A DNA stretch of 64,000 nt from NCBI GenBank assembly GCA_028753945.1, contig JAPNXP010000013.1:1-64000 (forward strand). Reading direction: 5' to 3'. Under the pieces are notes generated by a model, which was not told the origin of the DNA, did not search any database, and was given only the letters and a program-made list of their open reading frames with translations. The DNA comes from Hexactinellida sp. DTS-2022 (Eukaryota; Porifera; Hexactinellida). Every line of letters begins with the position of its first letter. Within the stretch, counting starts at the first letter, position 1. Positions 48,809 through 58,509 of this stretch are shown here, piece by piece. The position numbers and the translations under genes were made by a program.

Positions 48809-49603
48809 ATGGCTGAGTCAGTTAGTGCTTGCGAGGTGGTAGTCCTCTCCCAGGCGGCTCTACAGGCGGAGCTGCGCGCCCGGCTGGATCAGCTGGTGCT
48901 GGGAGCCGCGGCTGAGGCCGTGTCGGCTCGTCAGCTGTTCACAGTCGGGCTGTCCGGGGGCAGTCTCATCCAGGCGCTGTCGGATCTCCTCCGGGAGAGA
49001 TCGGCCGACATTAAGTGGGAGAACTGGCGCGTGTTCTTCTGCGACGAGCGCCACGTGTCTCTGGAGGACGCGGCCAGCACCTACGGGGAGTACAAGAAGG
49101 CTCTCTTCGACCTGGTCCCGCTCCCGGATAAACACATCTTCCGTATCGACCCGGCGGCCGACCTCCCCGGCGCCGCCGCGGACTACAGAGAGAAGCTGGA
49201 GAGCGTTTTCGGGAAGAATCTCCCGGAGTTCGATCTGCTGCTGCTGGGCATGGGTCCCGACGGACACACGTGCTCACTGTTCCCGCAACACCAAGGTAAC
49301 ATTGGAATGTAGCTCACACTATTCTATTTATTCTACTGGCGTGTAGGCCTCAGCGAAGACAAGGAATGGATAATTCCAATCACAAACTCGCCTAAGCCCC
49401 CGCCTAACCGCATCACCATGACCTACCCTCTGCTGAATAACGCCAGACACGCGGTTATTGTCACCACCGGCGCCAGCAAGGCGGAGGCTCTGAAGAGGTG
49501 TCTAAAGCCGGACGCGCCCCAGGACGTGTTGCCCGCCGGACTCGTGAAGGCCAGACGCGTAACCTGGCTTGTTGACGAGTCCGCGTACGCCGCCTGCAAG
49601 TAA
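48809..49603 (+). CDS. PGLS: 6-phosphogluconolactonase
   Basis: Hydrolyses 6-phosphogluconolactone in the cytosolic oxidative pentose phosphate pathway. Predicted CDS join(48809..49295, 49347..49603), 247 aa (human about 258). Family motifs: GLSGGSLI (phosphate-binding), WENWRVFFCDERHVS with the DER signature, LLLGMGPDGHTCSLFP, and after splicing ITNSPKPPPNRITMTYPLLNNAR. The 51-nt intron is GT-AG, phase 1, splitting the Gly codon that follows PQHQ; without splicing the frame stops at 49312 and the C-terminal third is lost. GC-rich coding with strong third-position G/C. It starts a tight co-oriented trio, 113 bp before the orphan membrane protein. Confidence 0.93.
49296..49346 (+). other. Intron of PGLS (51 nt)
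   Basis: caag|GTAACA...GTGTAG|gcctc, phase 1. Both flanking exons match the lactonase family, so the junction is well defined. Confidence 0.88.
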
Positions 49604-49715
49604 CTAGGATTTGTTAGATCGACTAGTTTTGAGTTTAACTGTATAACACGTATACATTGATTTGTTATTATGAGATTTCATGCAAGTTAACTACTGAGTG
49701 TATCAGCATTAGTAG

Positions 49716-50828
49716 ATGAAGTCACCAGATGTATTCGTAATAACGTTCCAAGAAATATTATACAACCTCAACCTGATGGTTAACGTTATCCTGGTGCCAA
49801 TCTCCCTGCTGGCCTGCTGGGCTATTGCTAAGCACGCTAGGATAACTTACAGAGACCTTAAGTCCCAGCGGAGGAGGCCCTTCTCCCTCGAGGTTAAGTA
49901 TGCCATGTACAACCTGAGGACCGTGTACGTGCGGGACCTGTTCCTATGCCTAATTTCTGCGGACGAAGCAATGCAGAAATTCCTGCAAATAATCGACTAC
50001 ATTATACTGCAGATCCGAGGTGCCCCGGACGTTATAAGCCTTAACATCTCGAACTCCTGCGCCATTAACCCGGTCAGCTCCCTCGGCTTCTACTACCACA
50101 GGGGCCCCGGCTACTACTGTCTGTTCGCGCTTATTAACACCACCGACATGCTGCTGCTGGTATTCCTTAACGCCCTCACGCTATTCCTCATAAAGTCATA
50201 CTCGGAGCATCCTCAGTGGCGATCTCTCAAACTGTTCATCTTCGTATCCATGGTCCTGACCTTGCTAACGCTGGTCATAACTCCCATTCAATACACGCTT
50301 ATCCTCGGTAACGTGGCCTACGGTCTGTTCGTGTTGGTCCAGCTGTTGGTACTGGTGGCGCTAACTAAGCGAATGTACCTCGTGCTGCGACAGAGGAAGC
50401 TAGAAGCCCTCTGCCAGAAACTGGCCCCTAGAGTCATCCGGGAGAAAGAGAACCTTCAACGATCCTACAAATACTTTTCCATTGCTTTTATAGCTCTCCT
50501 GTTCATCTACCTCTCTGGAAAGTGGCTGGAGATTATCCTCGTAACTGTCATTGGTAGTCTCCTTGAGAACTCCTGCTGGTTCGGCGTATATTTCAATGCG
50601 CACTACAGTATACCGTACAGCCCCGCTGCCTACGAGCCCTTCAAGCTATTCGCTATCTACTTCCAGTACGTGAGCTTGCTCATTATGAACGGAGCCCTGC
50701 TAAGTCTCTACTGCTCGTTCCTAGCGTACTACCTCTGCTACCAGGAGTGGGCACAGCGGAGACTCAATAGGACGCACTACACCACTGCGGAGGCGTCTCT
50801 AGACCTGGAAGCTTCGCTCATCGATTGA
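49716..50828 (+). CDS. Orphan multi-pass membrane protein, about seven spans
   Basis: I do not recognise this 370-aa protein. Hydrophobic segments fall at about 12-40, 71-100 (weak), 131-158, 169-190, 192-216, 250-280 and 308-340, which could make seven transmembrane helices. A long basic loop between spans 5 and 6 (KRMYLVLRQRKLEALCQKLAPRVIREKE) and an acidic C-terminal tail (EASLDLEASLID) would place loop and tail on the cytosolic side. Potential N-glycosylation sites (NISN, NTT) lie between spans 2 and 3. The shape recalls a G-protein-coupled receptor but none of the class A landmarks (DRY, NPxxY, CWxP) is present. Single exon; 113 bp after PGLS and 128 bp before POLR3B. Confidence 0.82.
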   Translation: MKSPDVFVITFQEILYNLNLMVNVILVPISLLACWAIAKHARITYRDLKSQRRRPFSLEVKYAMYNLRTVYVRDLFLCLISADEAMQKFLQIIDYIILQIRGAPDVISLNISNSCAINPVSSLGFYYHRGPGYYCLFALINTTDMLLLVFLNALTLFLIKSYSEHPQWRSLKLFIFVSMVLTLLTLVITPIQYTLILGNVAYGLFVLVQLLVLVALTKRMYLVLRQRKLEALCQKLAPRVIREKENLQRSYKYFSIAFIALLFIYLSGKWLEIILVTVIGSLLENSCWFGVYFNAHYSIPYSPAAYEPFKLFAIYFQYVSLLIMNGALLSLYCSFLAYYLCYQEWAQRRLNRTHYTTAEASLDLEASLID

Positions 50829-50926
50829 GTGTTTTACAAGTTTGTAAATATATTTACGCTTATTTTATAGTTGTTATTTCCAATCGTTATAATATCACAA
50901 ATGAAACAATTGATGCTACAGGTAGT

Positions 50927-50956
50927 TACTAACCTATTCACTGATGACGTAATAAG
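50927..50956 (+). promoter_or_regulatory. 3' splice-site-like signal directly before POLR3B ATG
   Basis: A consensus branch motif TACTAAC at 50927-50933 is followed 24 nt later by AG immediately before the start codon. It also overlaps a two-codon uORF (ATG ACG TAA, 50944-50952) and a TGACGTAA CRE-like site. Fits a trans-splice acceptor or a 5'-UTR intron end. Confidence 0.4.
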
Positions 50957-53900
50957 ATGGAGTACGACACCGCGAGCGAGGGACCGGCCGGACCGCTCAG
51001 GGACAAGGGTCTCCTCCTGCCTGCCTTCCTCCAGCTGAAGGGTTTGGTGCGACAGCACATCGACAACTTCGACTATTTCCTGGAAGTGGGGATAAAGCGC
51101 ATTCTGCAGTCGAACAGCAAGATCGTGTCGGACGCGGACACGGGGTTCTACCTCAAGTACCTGGACATCCGGGTCGGCTGGCCGGACTTAGAGGAGGGGT
51201 ACCTCTCCACGCGGGCCGCCACGCCCCACGAGTGTCGCCTTAGGGACATGACCTACTCCGCCCCCATAACCGTGGACGTGGAGTACACGCGCGGCTCGCA
51301 GGTCGTGGTGCGTAAGGACCAGCCGCTGGGCCGGGTCCCGATAATGCTCAAGTCGAGTCGCTGTGTGCTGAGGGACAAGTCGCACCAGGAGCTGGCGAAA
51401 GTACGGGAGTGCATGTTCGACCCGGGCGGGTACTTCGTGGTGAAGGGCGTGGAGAAGGTGATTCTCATGCAGGAGCAGATCTCCATGAACCGGATGATCG
51501 TGGACGAGGGCCGCGGCGGGCTGGTGGAGTGCGCCGTTACCAGCTCTACCCACGAGCGGAAGTCGCGCACCTCCGTGTGTCTGCACAACCGCAAGGTGTA
51601 CCTGAGGCACAACTCGCTGACAGAGGACATCCCGGTCCTGATAATCCTGAAGGGCATGGGTCTGTCCAGCGACCAGGAGATCATGCAGATGGTCGGCTCC
51701 TCGGACGAGATCGTGAGCAGCTTCCTGCCCTCCATTCAGGAGGCGCAGGAGCGACGCGCCTTCTCCAGAGAGGAGTGTCTCGAGTTCCTTGGACTCCGCT
51801 CTAAGCTGTACCGCGTGTCTCTCTCCGGCTGGAGCGCCAGGACCCGCGTGGACGAGGGCAAGGAGCTGCTGCGGGAGATGGTGCTCACTCACATCCCGGC
51901 GGAGAACTACAACTTCAAGCGGAAAGCTGTCTACCTGGCCATGATGGTGCGGAGACTGCTGCTGGCGAAGCGGGAGCAGTACGACGACAAGGACTACTAC
52001 GGGAACAAGCGCATCGAGCTAGCCGGAGATCTGGTGGGACTCCTGTTCGAGGATCTCTTCAAAACATTTAACTTCGAGGTCAAGAAGGCGGTGGACCGGG
52101 AGATAGGGAAGAAGGGCGAGCAGTTCGATGTGCTGAGCATCATGAACCCCTCCATCATCTCTAACGGGACCGTGTACGCCATCAGCACCGGCAACTGGTC
52201 CCTCAAGAGGTTCAAGATGAACAGGGGCGGGGTCACCCAGGTCATGTCCCGTCTCTCCTACATCTCTGCTCTCGGCATCATGACGAGGATTAACTCTCTC
52301 TTCGAGAAGACGCGTAAGGTTAGTGGGCCGCGGGCCCTGCACCCCTCCCAGTGGGGCATGCTCTGTCCCTCGGACACCCCAGAAGGGGAGTCATGCGGGC
52401 TCATTAAGAACCTGGCGCTGATGACGCACATAACCACCGCCTGCGAGCAGGCATCCATTGAGGCGTTCCTGTACAACATGGGCGTGGAGGACGTGCTGTA
52501 CCTCTCGGGCGCGGAGCTGGGGTACCCGTTCGTGTACACCGTGTTTCTTAACGGACAGCTGCTGGGCGTGACCAGGGACTTCCGGCGTCTGGTGCGGCTG
52601 CTGCGCGTGACCAGACGGTCCGGGTTTCTTAACCACTTCGTGAGCGCGTTCGTGGTGGAGAAGCAGAAGGAGGTGCACGTGTCCTCGGACGGGGGGCGCC
52701 TCTGCCGGCCCTACATCATCGTGGAGAAGGGACGGCCGCTCGTAACGAACGAGCACCTGCAGTCGCTCAAGGAGGAGCGGATGAGTTTTCAGGACTTTGT
52801 CCAGTCCGGCCTTATCGAGTACTTGGACGTGAATGAAGAGAACGACAGTGCTATTGCGCTGTACGAGGCTAATCTCTCTGCACTGACGACGCACTTGGAA
52901 ATAGAGCCGTTTACGATCCTGGGTTTGTGTGCCGGTCTGATTCCCTTCCCGCACCACAACCAGTCTCCCAGGAACACGTACCAGTGCGCCATGGGCAAGC
53001 AGAGCATGGGTCTCATTGCGTACAACTACTTGAATCGAATCGACACGCTCATGTACACACTCGTATACCCACAGGCGCCGCTAGTTAAAACGCACACCAT
53101 GGATATTATACACTTCGACCAGCTCCCTGCCGGGCAGAACGCGACTGTTGCTGTCATGTCCTACTCCGGTTACGACATAGAGGACGCCATCATTCTCAAC
53201 CAGGCCTCTGTCGACAGAGGATTCGCCCGCTGCATCGTGTACAAGAAGTTCCCGACCTCCATCAAGCGATATCCCAACAGAACCATGGATATAATTAACG
53301 GACCGAGTCTAAACGATTTGCAAACCCCTATCTACCTGCATCAGGTGCTGGATGACGACGGCATTGCCCTGCCGGGGGAGCGGGTCTCGAATCGCCAGGT
53401 CTTAGTTAACAAGCTGGTTCCTGAGCAGATAACCGGCCATCCCGTGGGGAACCTGTCCGCTATCTCCCATAAGGAGTCTCCGCTCTTCTACAAGGGACTG
53501 ACGGAAGACATGTACGTGGACAAGGTGCTAATCTCCTCCTCCAACGAAGACGTCATGCTGGTCAAGGCTCTGCTCCGGAGCACGCGAATCCCCGAGGTGG
53601 GCGACAAGTTCTCCAGCAGACACGGGCAGAAGGGGGTCTGTGGCCTGATCGTCAACCAGGAGGACCTCCCTTTCTCGGAGACCGGGATCTGTCCGGACAT
53701 AGTCATGAACCCGCACGGGTTCCCCAGCAGGATGACGGTGGGAAAGCTGCTGGAGCTAATCTGCGGCAAAGCAGCTGTGTTGAGAGGCGACTTCGCATAC
53801 GGAACCGCATTCATTGACCCCGATATCAAGAGTGTGTGCCAACAGCTGGTCCAGTTCGGCTTCAACTACTACGGCAAAGATTTTATAACTTCCGGGACCA

Positions 53901-54322
53901 CTGGTGAGCCGCTGCAAGCCTACATCTTCATGGGGCCAGTCTACTACCAGAAGCTGAAGCACATGGTCATAGACAAGATGCACGCCCGGTCCCGAGGGCC
54001 CCGCTCGCTGATGACGCGCCAGCCCACCGAGGGGCGGGCCCGAGAGGGGGGGCTCCGTCTGGGGGAGATGGAGAGGGACTGTCTCATCGGGTACGGCGCT
54101 AGCATGCTGGTCATAGAGCGACTCATGATTTCCAGCGACACGTACCGCGTGCAGGTCTGCAACACCTGCGGGCTGTTCGCCTACTCGAACTGGTGCCACT
54201 ACTGCCAGTCCTCCAGCACCATTTTCGGTGTCGACATTCCGTACGCGTGCAAGCTGCTCTTCCAAGAGATGATCTCTATGAACATCGTGCCCAGACTCAA
54301 ATTGGTTAAGGACACCCAGTGA
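50957..54322 (+). CDS. POLR3B: DNA-directed RNA polymerase III second-largest subunit
   Basis: RPC2 forms, with RPC1, the catalytic core of Pol III that makes tRNA, 5S rRNA and U6. The 1,121-aa single-exon protein (human 1,133) shows the Pol III-specific opening [22 protein letters not shown], then [21 protein letters not shown]. The universal blocks are [32 protein letters not shown] (about 737), the catalytic [15 protein letters not shown] (about 881) and the C-terminal [16 protein letters not shown] zinc ribbon (about 1,067-1,083). Start ATG 50957 sits just before the expected N-terminus. Strongly GC-rich at third positions. No missing catalytic residue seen. Confidence 0.97.
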   Translation: MEYDTASEGPAGPLRDKGLLLPAFLQLKGLVRQHIDNFDYFLEVGIKRILQSNSKIVSDADTGFYLKYLDIRVGWPDLEEGYLSTRAATPHECRLRDMTYSAPITVDVEYTRGSQVVVRKDQPLGRVPIMLKSSRCVLRDKSHQELAKVRECMFDPGGYFVVKGVEKVILMQEQISMNRMIVDEGRGGLVECAVTSSTHERKSRTSVCLHNRKVYLRHNSLTEDIPVLIILKGMGLSSDQEIMQMVGSSDEIVSSFLPSIQEAQERRAFSREECLEFLGLRSKLYRVSLSGWSARTRVDEGKELLREMVLTHIPAENYNFKRKAVYLAMMVRRLLLAKREQYDDKDYYGNKRIELAGDLVGLLFEDLFKTFNFEVKKAVDREIGKKGEQFDVLSIMNPSIISNGTVYAISTGNWSLKRFKMNRGGVTQVMSRLSYISALGIMTRINSLFEKTRKVSGPRALHPSQWGMLCPSDTPEGESCGLIKNLALMTHITTACEQASIEAFLYNMGVEDVLYLSGAELGYPFVYTVFLNGQLLGVTRDFRRLVRLLRVTRRSGFLNHFVSAFVVEKQKEVHVSSDGGRLCRPYIIVEKGRPLVTNEHLQSLKEERMSFQDFVQSGLIEYLDVNEENDSAIALYEANLSALTTHLEIEPFTILGLCAGLIPFPHHNQSPRNTYQCAMGKQSMGLIAYNYLNRIDTLMYTLVYPQAPLVKTHTMDIIHFDQLPAGQNATVAVMSYSGYDIEDAIILNQASVDRGFARCIVYKKFPTSIKRYPNRTMDIINGPSLNDLQTPIYLHQVLDDDGIALPGERVSNRQVLVNKLVPEQITGHPVGNLSAISHKESPLFYKGLTEDMYVDKVLISSSNEDVMLVKALLRSTRIPEVGDKFSSRHGQKGVCGLIVNQEDLPFSETGICPDIVMNPHGFPSRMTVGKLLELICGKAAVLRGDFAYGTAFIDPDIKSVCQQLVQFGFNYYGKDFITSGTTGEPLQAYIFMGPVYYQKLKHMVIDKMHARSRGPRSLMTRQPTEGRAREGGLRLGEMERDCLIGYGASMLVIERLMISSDTYRVQVCNTCGLFAYSNWCHYCQSSSTIFGVDIPYACKLLFQEMISMNIVPRLKLVKDTQ

Positions 54323-54371
54323 CTAGTGCATGTTACTCGTTATTTTAGTAATTCCACCTCACTAGCTCAAT

Positions 54372-54377
54372 AATAAA
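54372..54377 (+). terminator. Candidate polyadenylation signal of POLR3B
   Basis: AATAAA 50 nt after the POLR3B stop. With the minus-strand AATAAA at 54466-54471 it separates the two convergent transcripts cleanly. Confidence 0.6.
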
Positions 54378-54465
54378 TCCATGCGGACTTATGTCCTACT
54401 TATTGCCACATTTCGGTTGAGACTACAGCTATGCCTTTGTATATTATATTGTACATAGAAGGATA

Positions 54466-54471
54466 TTTATT
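54466..54471 (-). terminator. Candidate polyadenylation signal of the secreted-protein gene
   Basis: AATAAA on the minus strand (TTTATT on plus), 25 nt after the stop of the gene at 54496-55167. Confidence 0.6.
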
Positions 54472-54495
54472 GACAACACATAAGGAATACACTAG

Positions 54496-55167
54496 TTATT
54501 TTCCCTTGCAAATCTCAGGAATGTTAAACATCTCTTCGCTGACATTTGTTGTGAAGTCGCTATACCAAAATTCGTAGTCATCAGAATTCTCATCAGATCT
54601 GAACTTTTGTTTCACGAATATCGGTGTATTTGGGTCCGTTACGCTCACGCCCACTAAGTTCTCTATGAACACAGGTGCCCACCCGTCCTCCCCCACCTGT
54701 CGCCAGACATCCACCAAGTCTCCGTTCTTGTCCCGCCCCCTATCCAGGTAGCTGGCGTTAGAGATCCAGGCCCACATCCTGATCAGCTCGTCCCCGCTCA
54801 CCTCCGATCTGTGACAATCCGCGAGAGTCCCGTTCTTAAGCAGGCCCTCGTACTCCGCCTTGAGGTCCTCTCTCAGCAGCGAGTAGGAGCAGGCCTGTCC
54901 GGGCCGGCCCGCCCACACCTGGCACCCGCTGCTCGCCTGCTTCCCCTCTGAGTACCGTCTGTGCAGAACGAACCTGTTCTCCACGTGCACGTCGCTCGCA
55001 GTAGAGAGGTTAGCGAACACTCTAGCTGAGAAGTCTTCTGATATGTTTGGTCTCTGAGGAGTGCCTCTCTCCCAACTCTCTTGATCTGTTGTTATTGTTA
55101 TTGTTGTTATTGTTGTTGTTGTTGTTGCTAAGATAGACAACAAGATACCGACATACAGTAGCCTCAT
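54496..55167 (-). CDS. Small secreted glycoprotein, possibly ependymin-related
   Basis: A 223-aa protein with an N-terminal signal peptide (MRLLYVGILLSILA) running straight into a Thr/Ile-only stretch (TTTTTITTITITT) coded by a TTG/TTA-type trinucleotide repeat on the plus strand. The mature part has four cysteines, several N-glycosylation sequons (NIS, NLS, NGT, NAS, NVS) and a C-terminus of the form FWYSDFTTNVSEEMFNIPEIC. That ending resembles the closing motif of ependymin-related secreted proteins of invertebrates, but the match is from memory and weak. Extracellular location is well supported; function is not. Convergent with POLR3B, 173 bp apart. Confidence 0.75.
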   Translation of the reverse strand: MRLLYVGILLSILATTTTTITTITITTDQESWERGTPQRPNISEDFSARVFANLSTASDVHVENRFVLHRRYSEGKQASSGCQVWAGRPGQACSYSLLREDLKAEYEGLLKNGTLADCHRSEVSGDELIRMWAWISNASYLDRGRDKNGDLVDVWRQVGEDGWAPVFIENLVGVSVTDPNTPIFVKQKFRSDENSDDYEFWYSDFTTNVSEEMFNIPEICKGK

Positions 55168-55557
55168 GCTTCAATTGCTCGTTTGTTACACTGTATGTTC
55201 CTATCGTATATGTACGAGTGGTTGGCCTACTTAACCTGATCCGCTGTATATCATGTTTCTAACTGATTTTGTTCTATCAGCTAATCTTATCCCTCTTCAT
55301 TAATAGCTTGTAGAGACCATTAGTGAATATTATGAGTCATTAGATGATACACAGTTCACTTGTGTGGGTTTCTATTCATTATAATTATGGAAGTGTGAAA
55401 TTCCGCGACAAATGAAAATCGTTTATAGTACAGTGGAAGCCGCTTAATCGGGACGCCTCGGGAGTAGGAATTTAGTCGGGAGTAGGAATACAGTATTCAC
55501 TAGGGAATACTGTTTCCCCTTTTAGTACAGTAGTAATACTAACATCCGTACAGTATG

Positions 55558-55723
55558 CAGGGGCGGTCGCAGGATCTGGCCAGCCCGGGGCAAAAGAGCA
55601 GCTTTTAGTATAAATCCGGGGCATGCTCCATGTAATTATACTACCAATTGGGCTGGAATCCGGGGCAAAATTTTTAAACCCGGGGCATTTGCCCCGGATG
55701 CCCCCCCCCTGGGACCGCCACTG
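55558..55723. mobile_element. hAT-like MITE nested in the pogo-like element
   Basis: A 166-bp element with ends CAGGGGCGGTC and GACCGCCACTG (one mismatch as inverted repeats), flanked on both sides by the identical 8-bp target duplication acagtatg (55550-55557 and 55724-55731). CAG ends and 8-bp duplication are hAT hallmarks. It is G/C-rich with several ggggca/tgcccc words and codes for nothing. Confidence 0.88.
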
Positions 55724-55844
55724 ACAGTATGTTATATTGATATGACACAATCAAAAGTGAATTCGAGAAAATTCAATTAGTAGTTATCCATAAATTAATT
55801 AAACAATTATAGAAACTAAACAGTATTACCATATTCCATATATA

Positions 55845-55896
55845 TTGAAAAGTAGACAACACATGTGCCTAGGTACATGTGTTGTGTACTTTTCAA
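55845..55896. repeat. Long near-perfect hairpin, 22-bp arms
   Basis: The arm ttgaaaagtagacaacacat+gt (55845-55866) pairs with 55875-55896 with one mismatch, across an 8-nt loop gcctaggt. It lies inside the pogo-like element and may be a remnant of another palindromic insertion. Confidence 0.75.
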
Positions 55897-56049
55897 AATA
55901 CCTCCATATTCGCCTATATCTTCCGGGAGGAAAGTTTACAGCAGGGTGTTCAAAGAGGGAGAAGTATGTAATAATAGGTAATTCAAAACTTTTCTACATA
56001 TTCTAGTAACCTTATGCCTTAGTTCCATTTTGTATTGAGGGGAAGATAA

Positions 56050-56345
56050 TTTTATAGTGAATCTGCACTGTTTGGGGGAACAATATTTATAGCGAATACT
56101 GTTCGGGGGAACAATATTTACTAGTGAATACTGTTCGGGGGAACAATATTTACTAGTGAAAACTGTTCGGGGGAACAATATTTACTAGTGAAAACTGTTC
56201 GGGGGAACAATATTTACTAGTGAAAACTGTTCGGAGGAACAAAATTTCCCAGGGGGAAACACTCGGGGGGAACATTATTTCCTAGGAAATATGGTGTGGG
56301 GAACAGGATTTCCTAGGAAATATTGTTTGGGGGAACAAAAAGATG
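56050..56345. repeat. 32-bp minisatellite inside the transposon
   Basis: About five good copies of actgttcgggggaacaatat followed by ttactagtgaat/a between about 56098 and 56230, with weaker copies either side to about 56345. The core tgttcgggggaaca is itself a short palindrome-like element. Confidence 0.8.
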
Positions 56346-56523
56346 GGGGAACAGGATTTACTATGACACCGGTTCTCCCGATTAACCGATATACTTTATA
56401 CTATTTGATACGAATTGGTTTCCAAAGCCTCGTCCCGAATAACCGAATTTCCCGATTAACCGTCTCCCGATTAAGCGGCTTCCACTGTATATTATAGATT
56501 AGAAAGCCACCCGATCACTCCAA

Positions 56524-58422
56524 ATGAGCTCCCATGCAAAGAGCATCCACAAGCACTCGGTTATAGACAGCTTCACTTCAGGGCTGGCTTACAGGTTTGC
56601 TAACAATCTGTACGCTCGCGCTGAGGAGGGGCCCCCCAGCGGTCTCAAGCCCTCTCAGAGCCTCCCGTCCCTCGGGAGTCCCGAGCCCGCCCCCAAACGG
56701 GCCCCCCCGGGCCCCCCGGCCCCGGACCAGATCACCATACGCGTCATAGACGACGCGCACGCCCTCACCAAGAGCTTCGTGTGCCCCGCCTCCCTGCTGC
56801 TGAGCTCCATGAGCTACTTCCGAGACAACCTCTCCGGCTACCGCGACAACTGGCAGGAGATAGACATCTCCGTGCACTGCGACCTGCAGGTCTTCTCCTG
56901 GCTCATGGAGTACATCCTCAGTCGCCCCGCCCGCCCCGCCCCCCGCCTCGATGCCAAGCGCGTCTTCAGCGTGCTGGTCTCTTCGGAGTACCTGGGCATG
57001 CCGGACCTGGTCGAGACCTGCATCCGGTTCATCTCGGAGAACGTGAGCGCGGTCCTGGCCGTGCACTCCTCAGCCGAGTGCCTCAACCCGACGGCGGTGG
57101 ACCGACTGGCCGGCCTGCTCAACAGCAGCCAGCTGGAGGCCATACAGGACCCGAAGGACCTGCTGCAAGACCGGCTGTTCGCCGCCAAGCTCCGTGCCCT
57201 CTTAGACCAGCCCGAGCGGGAGCCGTTCCCGCTGGCCTCCGTGTACCGGTGCTCGGACTGCCAGCGCTGCGTGGTGTCCGGACTGGAGCCGCTGTTCCTG
57301 TGCGCGGGCAGCTCCCAGGTGCGCGTATCGCCCCAGGGGACCCTCTTCTACATGCACCGACGGGACGCGAGCTGGTCGGCGCGCCAGGAGCTGGAGGAGC
57401 AGCGGAAACTGGGGGCCCCCAGCAGGGACCGCTTCTGGAGGGCCTGGGGCTACTCACAACTCTTCTTCTGCTCGACGTGTAAATATCTGTTCGTCGCGTG
57501 TGACGTAAGCGTGTGTAGTCACAGAGCGGGGTCAAGGCTGAGAGCCTCTCGGTCCAGCTTCATGTTGATCCCCTCTCTCAGTGCCTCCGACCCGCAGCCC
57601 CACTGCCCTCGGGGGGAGGGCTCCCTCCCGGCCTTCGAGGAGAAGATGAGGAACCGACTAGCCGAGCTATCGGCTCGAGGCGTCAGTGCCCCGGCTCTGT
57701 CCGTGTGGACGCGTCACGCGTTCGACAGCTCCGCCCGCGAGCTGCTGTCGCTCTCCGCTCAGTTCTCCGCTAAGCCGCATCCGAGCAGACTCCCGGACTC
57801 CCCATCCAGCGCCAGCCTCTCGGACATCCAGCTGTTCTCGCAGGACGCCATGAGCAGCTCCCTCACGCGCGCGCAGTTCTACTGCCTCGGCGAGGAGAGC
57901 GCCGCCCTCCCGGCCCCCACTTCTGCCAAGCAGAGACCCGCCCCCCGCGCGGGGCCCCGGGACCCTGGCCCGCACCGGAGCCTCAGACTGAGGCCCTTCA
58001 CCGGGAGCGTGAACGGGGAGGTGGAGCTGGGCACCGAGGGGGACGAGGACGAAAGGAGCGAGTCGGACTCCCGGGCGGTCTCCTCCCTGGCCAAGTCTCG
58101 GTCCGTCTCGAGCCAGCAGAGCCTCTGTCCCGAGGACGCAGCCGCCACCTGGAGCCTGGTGCGGTCTCGCAAGAACAACATAGATCTGCAGCGAGAGTCC
58201 GAGTATATACGGAGCCTCAAGATAGCCAGGTGCGTACAGAACCTGGTGATGACTAAGTCACACAGGAATGCACACACACATCAGCAACAACAACCAAACA
58301 ACAGCATCAGCGAAAGAATTGAAAGGAACTTCAAAGCAAACCTCACCAGCAACAAATTACAGAAATATCAACAATTCACAAACCCCAAACTCAAGAAAGC
58401 CTATCCCAGCAAACCCAATTAA
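56524..58422 (+). CDS. SANBR: BTB-domain protein related to SANBR (KIAA1841)
   Basis: A 632-aa single-exon protein. Residues about 68-190 match the BTB region of SANBR as I recall it (ITIRVIDDAHALTKSFVCPASLLL...MSYF...DISVHCDLQVFSWLMEYI). After it comes the distinctive cysteine part: YRCSDCQRC (about 241-249), TLFYMHRRDASW, and FWRAWGYSQLFFCSTCKYLFVACDVSVC (about 305-332), which corresponds to the FxRxWG..N...CSRC block of SANBR. The vertebrate protein has an N-terminal SANT domain and represses antibody class switching; no SANT domain is visible here and the start lies only 36 bp past a transposon end. The C-terminal third is disordered, Ser-rich and, at the very end, Asn/Gln-rich. Very high GC up to about 58,230, dropping sharply in the last 60 codons. 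Confidence 0.85.
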   Translation: MSSHAKSIHKHSVIDSFTSGLAYRFANNLYARAEEGPPSGLKPSQSLPSLGSPEPAPKRAPPGPPAPDQITIRVIDDAHALTKSFVCPASLLLSSMSYFRDNLSGYRDNWQEIDISVHCDLQVFSWLMEYILSRPARPAPRLDAKRVFSVLVSSEYLGMPDLVETCIRFISENVSAVLAVHSSAECLNPTAVDRLAGLLNSSQLEAIQDPKDLLQDRLFAAKLRALLDQPEREPFPLASVYRCSDCQRCVVSGLEPLFLCAGSSQVRVSPQGTLFYMHRRDASWSARQELEEQRKLGAPSRDRFWRAWGYSQLFFCSTCKYLFVACDVSVCSHRAGSRLRASRSSFMLIPSLSASDPQPHCPRGEGSLPAFEEKMRNRLAELSARGVSAPALSVWTRHAFDSSARELLSLSAQFSAKPHPSRLPDSPSSASLSDIQLFSQDAMSSSLTRAQFYCLGEESAALPAPTSAKQRPAPRAGPRDPGPHRSLRLRPFTGSVNGEVELGTEGDEDERSESDSRAVSSLAKSRSVSSQQSLCPEDAAATWSLVRSRKNNIDLQRESEYIRSLKIARCVQNLVMTKSHRNAHTHQQQQPNNSISERIERNFKANLTSNKLQKYQQFTNPKLKKAYPSKPN

Positions 58423-58478
58423 TCGAACCAAATTCCGAACTCTCCTGTTGATACCTGTTGTCTCTTTTTGATTAATTT

Positions 58479-58484
58479 AATAAA
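58479..58484 (+). terminator. Candidate polyadenylation signal of SANBR-like gene
   Basis: AATAAA 57 nt after the stop, and 60 nt before the next start codon, so the cadherin gene begins almost at once after this site. Confidence 0.6.
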
Positions 58485-58509
58485 ATGTATCATGGCTACT
58501 AATGTTATT

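Larger units (their letters stand above)
55431..56487. mobile_element. Non-autonomous pogo/Tigger-like (Tc1/mariner superfamily) element
   Basis: A 1,057-bp element bounded by perfect 23-bp terminal inverted repeats, CAGTGGAAGCCGCTTAATCG+GGA at 55431-55453 and its exact reverse complement at 56465-56487, each flanked by TA (55429-55430 and 56488-56489), the Tc1/mariner target duplication. The right end has further cccgattaaccg repeats, typical of pogo subterminal regions. No transposase frame is present. It contains a nested hAT-like MITE, a long hairpin and a 32-bp tandem repeat. Its right end is 36 bp before the SANBR-like start codon. Confidence 0.88.

Noticed and set aside
48809-49312. 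Shortened lactonase ending at 49312
   Set aside because: The stop lies in a clear 51-nt GT-AG intron, and the next exon restores the known family C-terminus.
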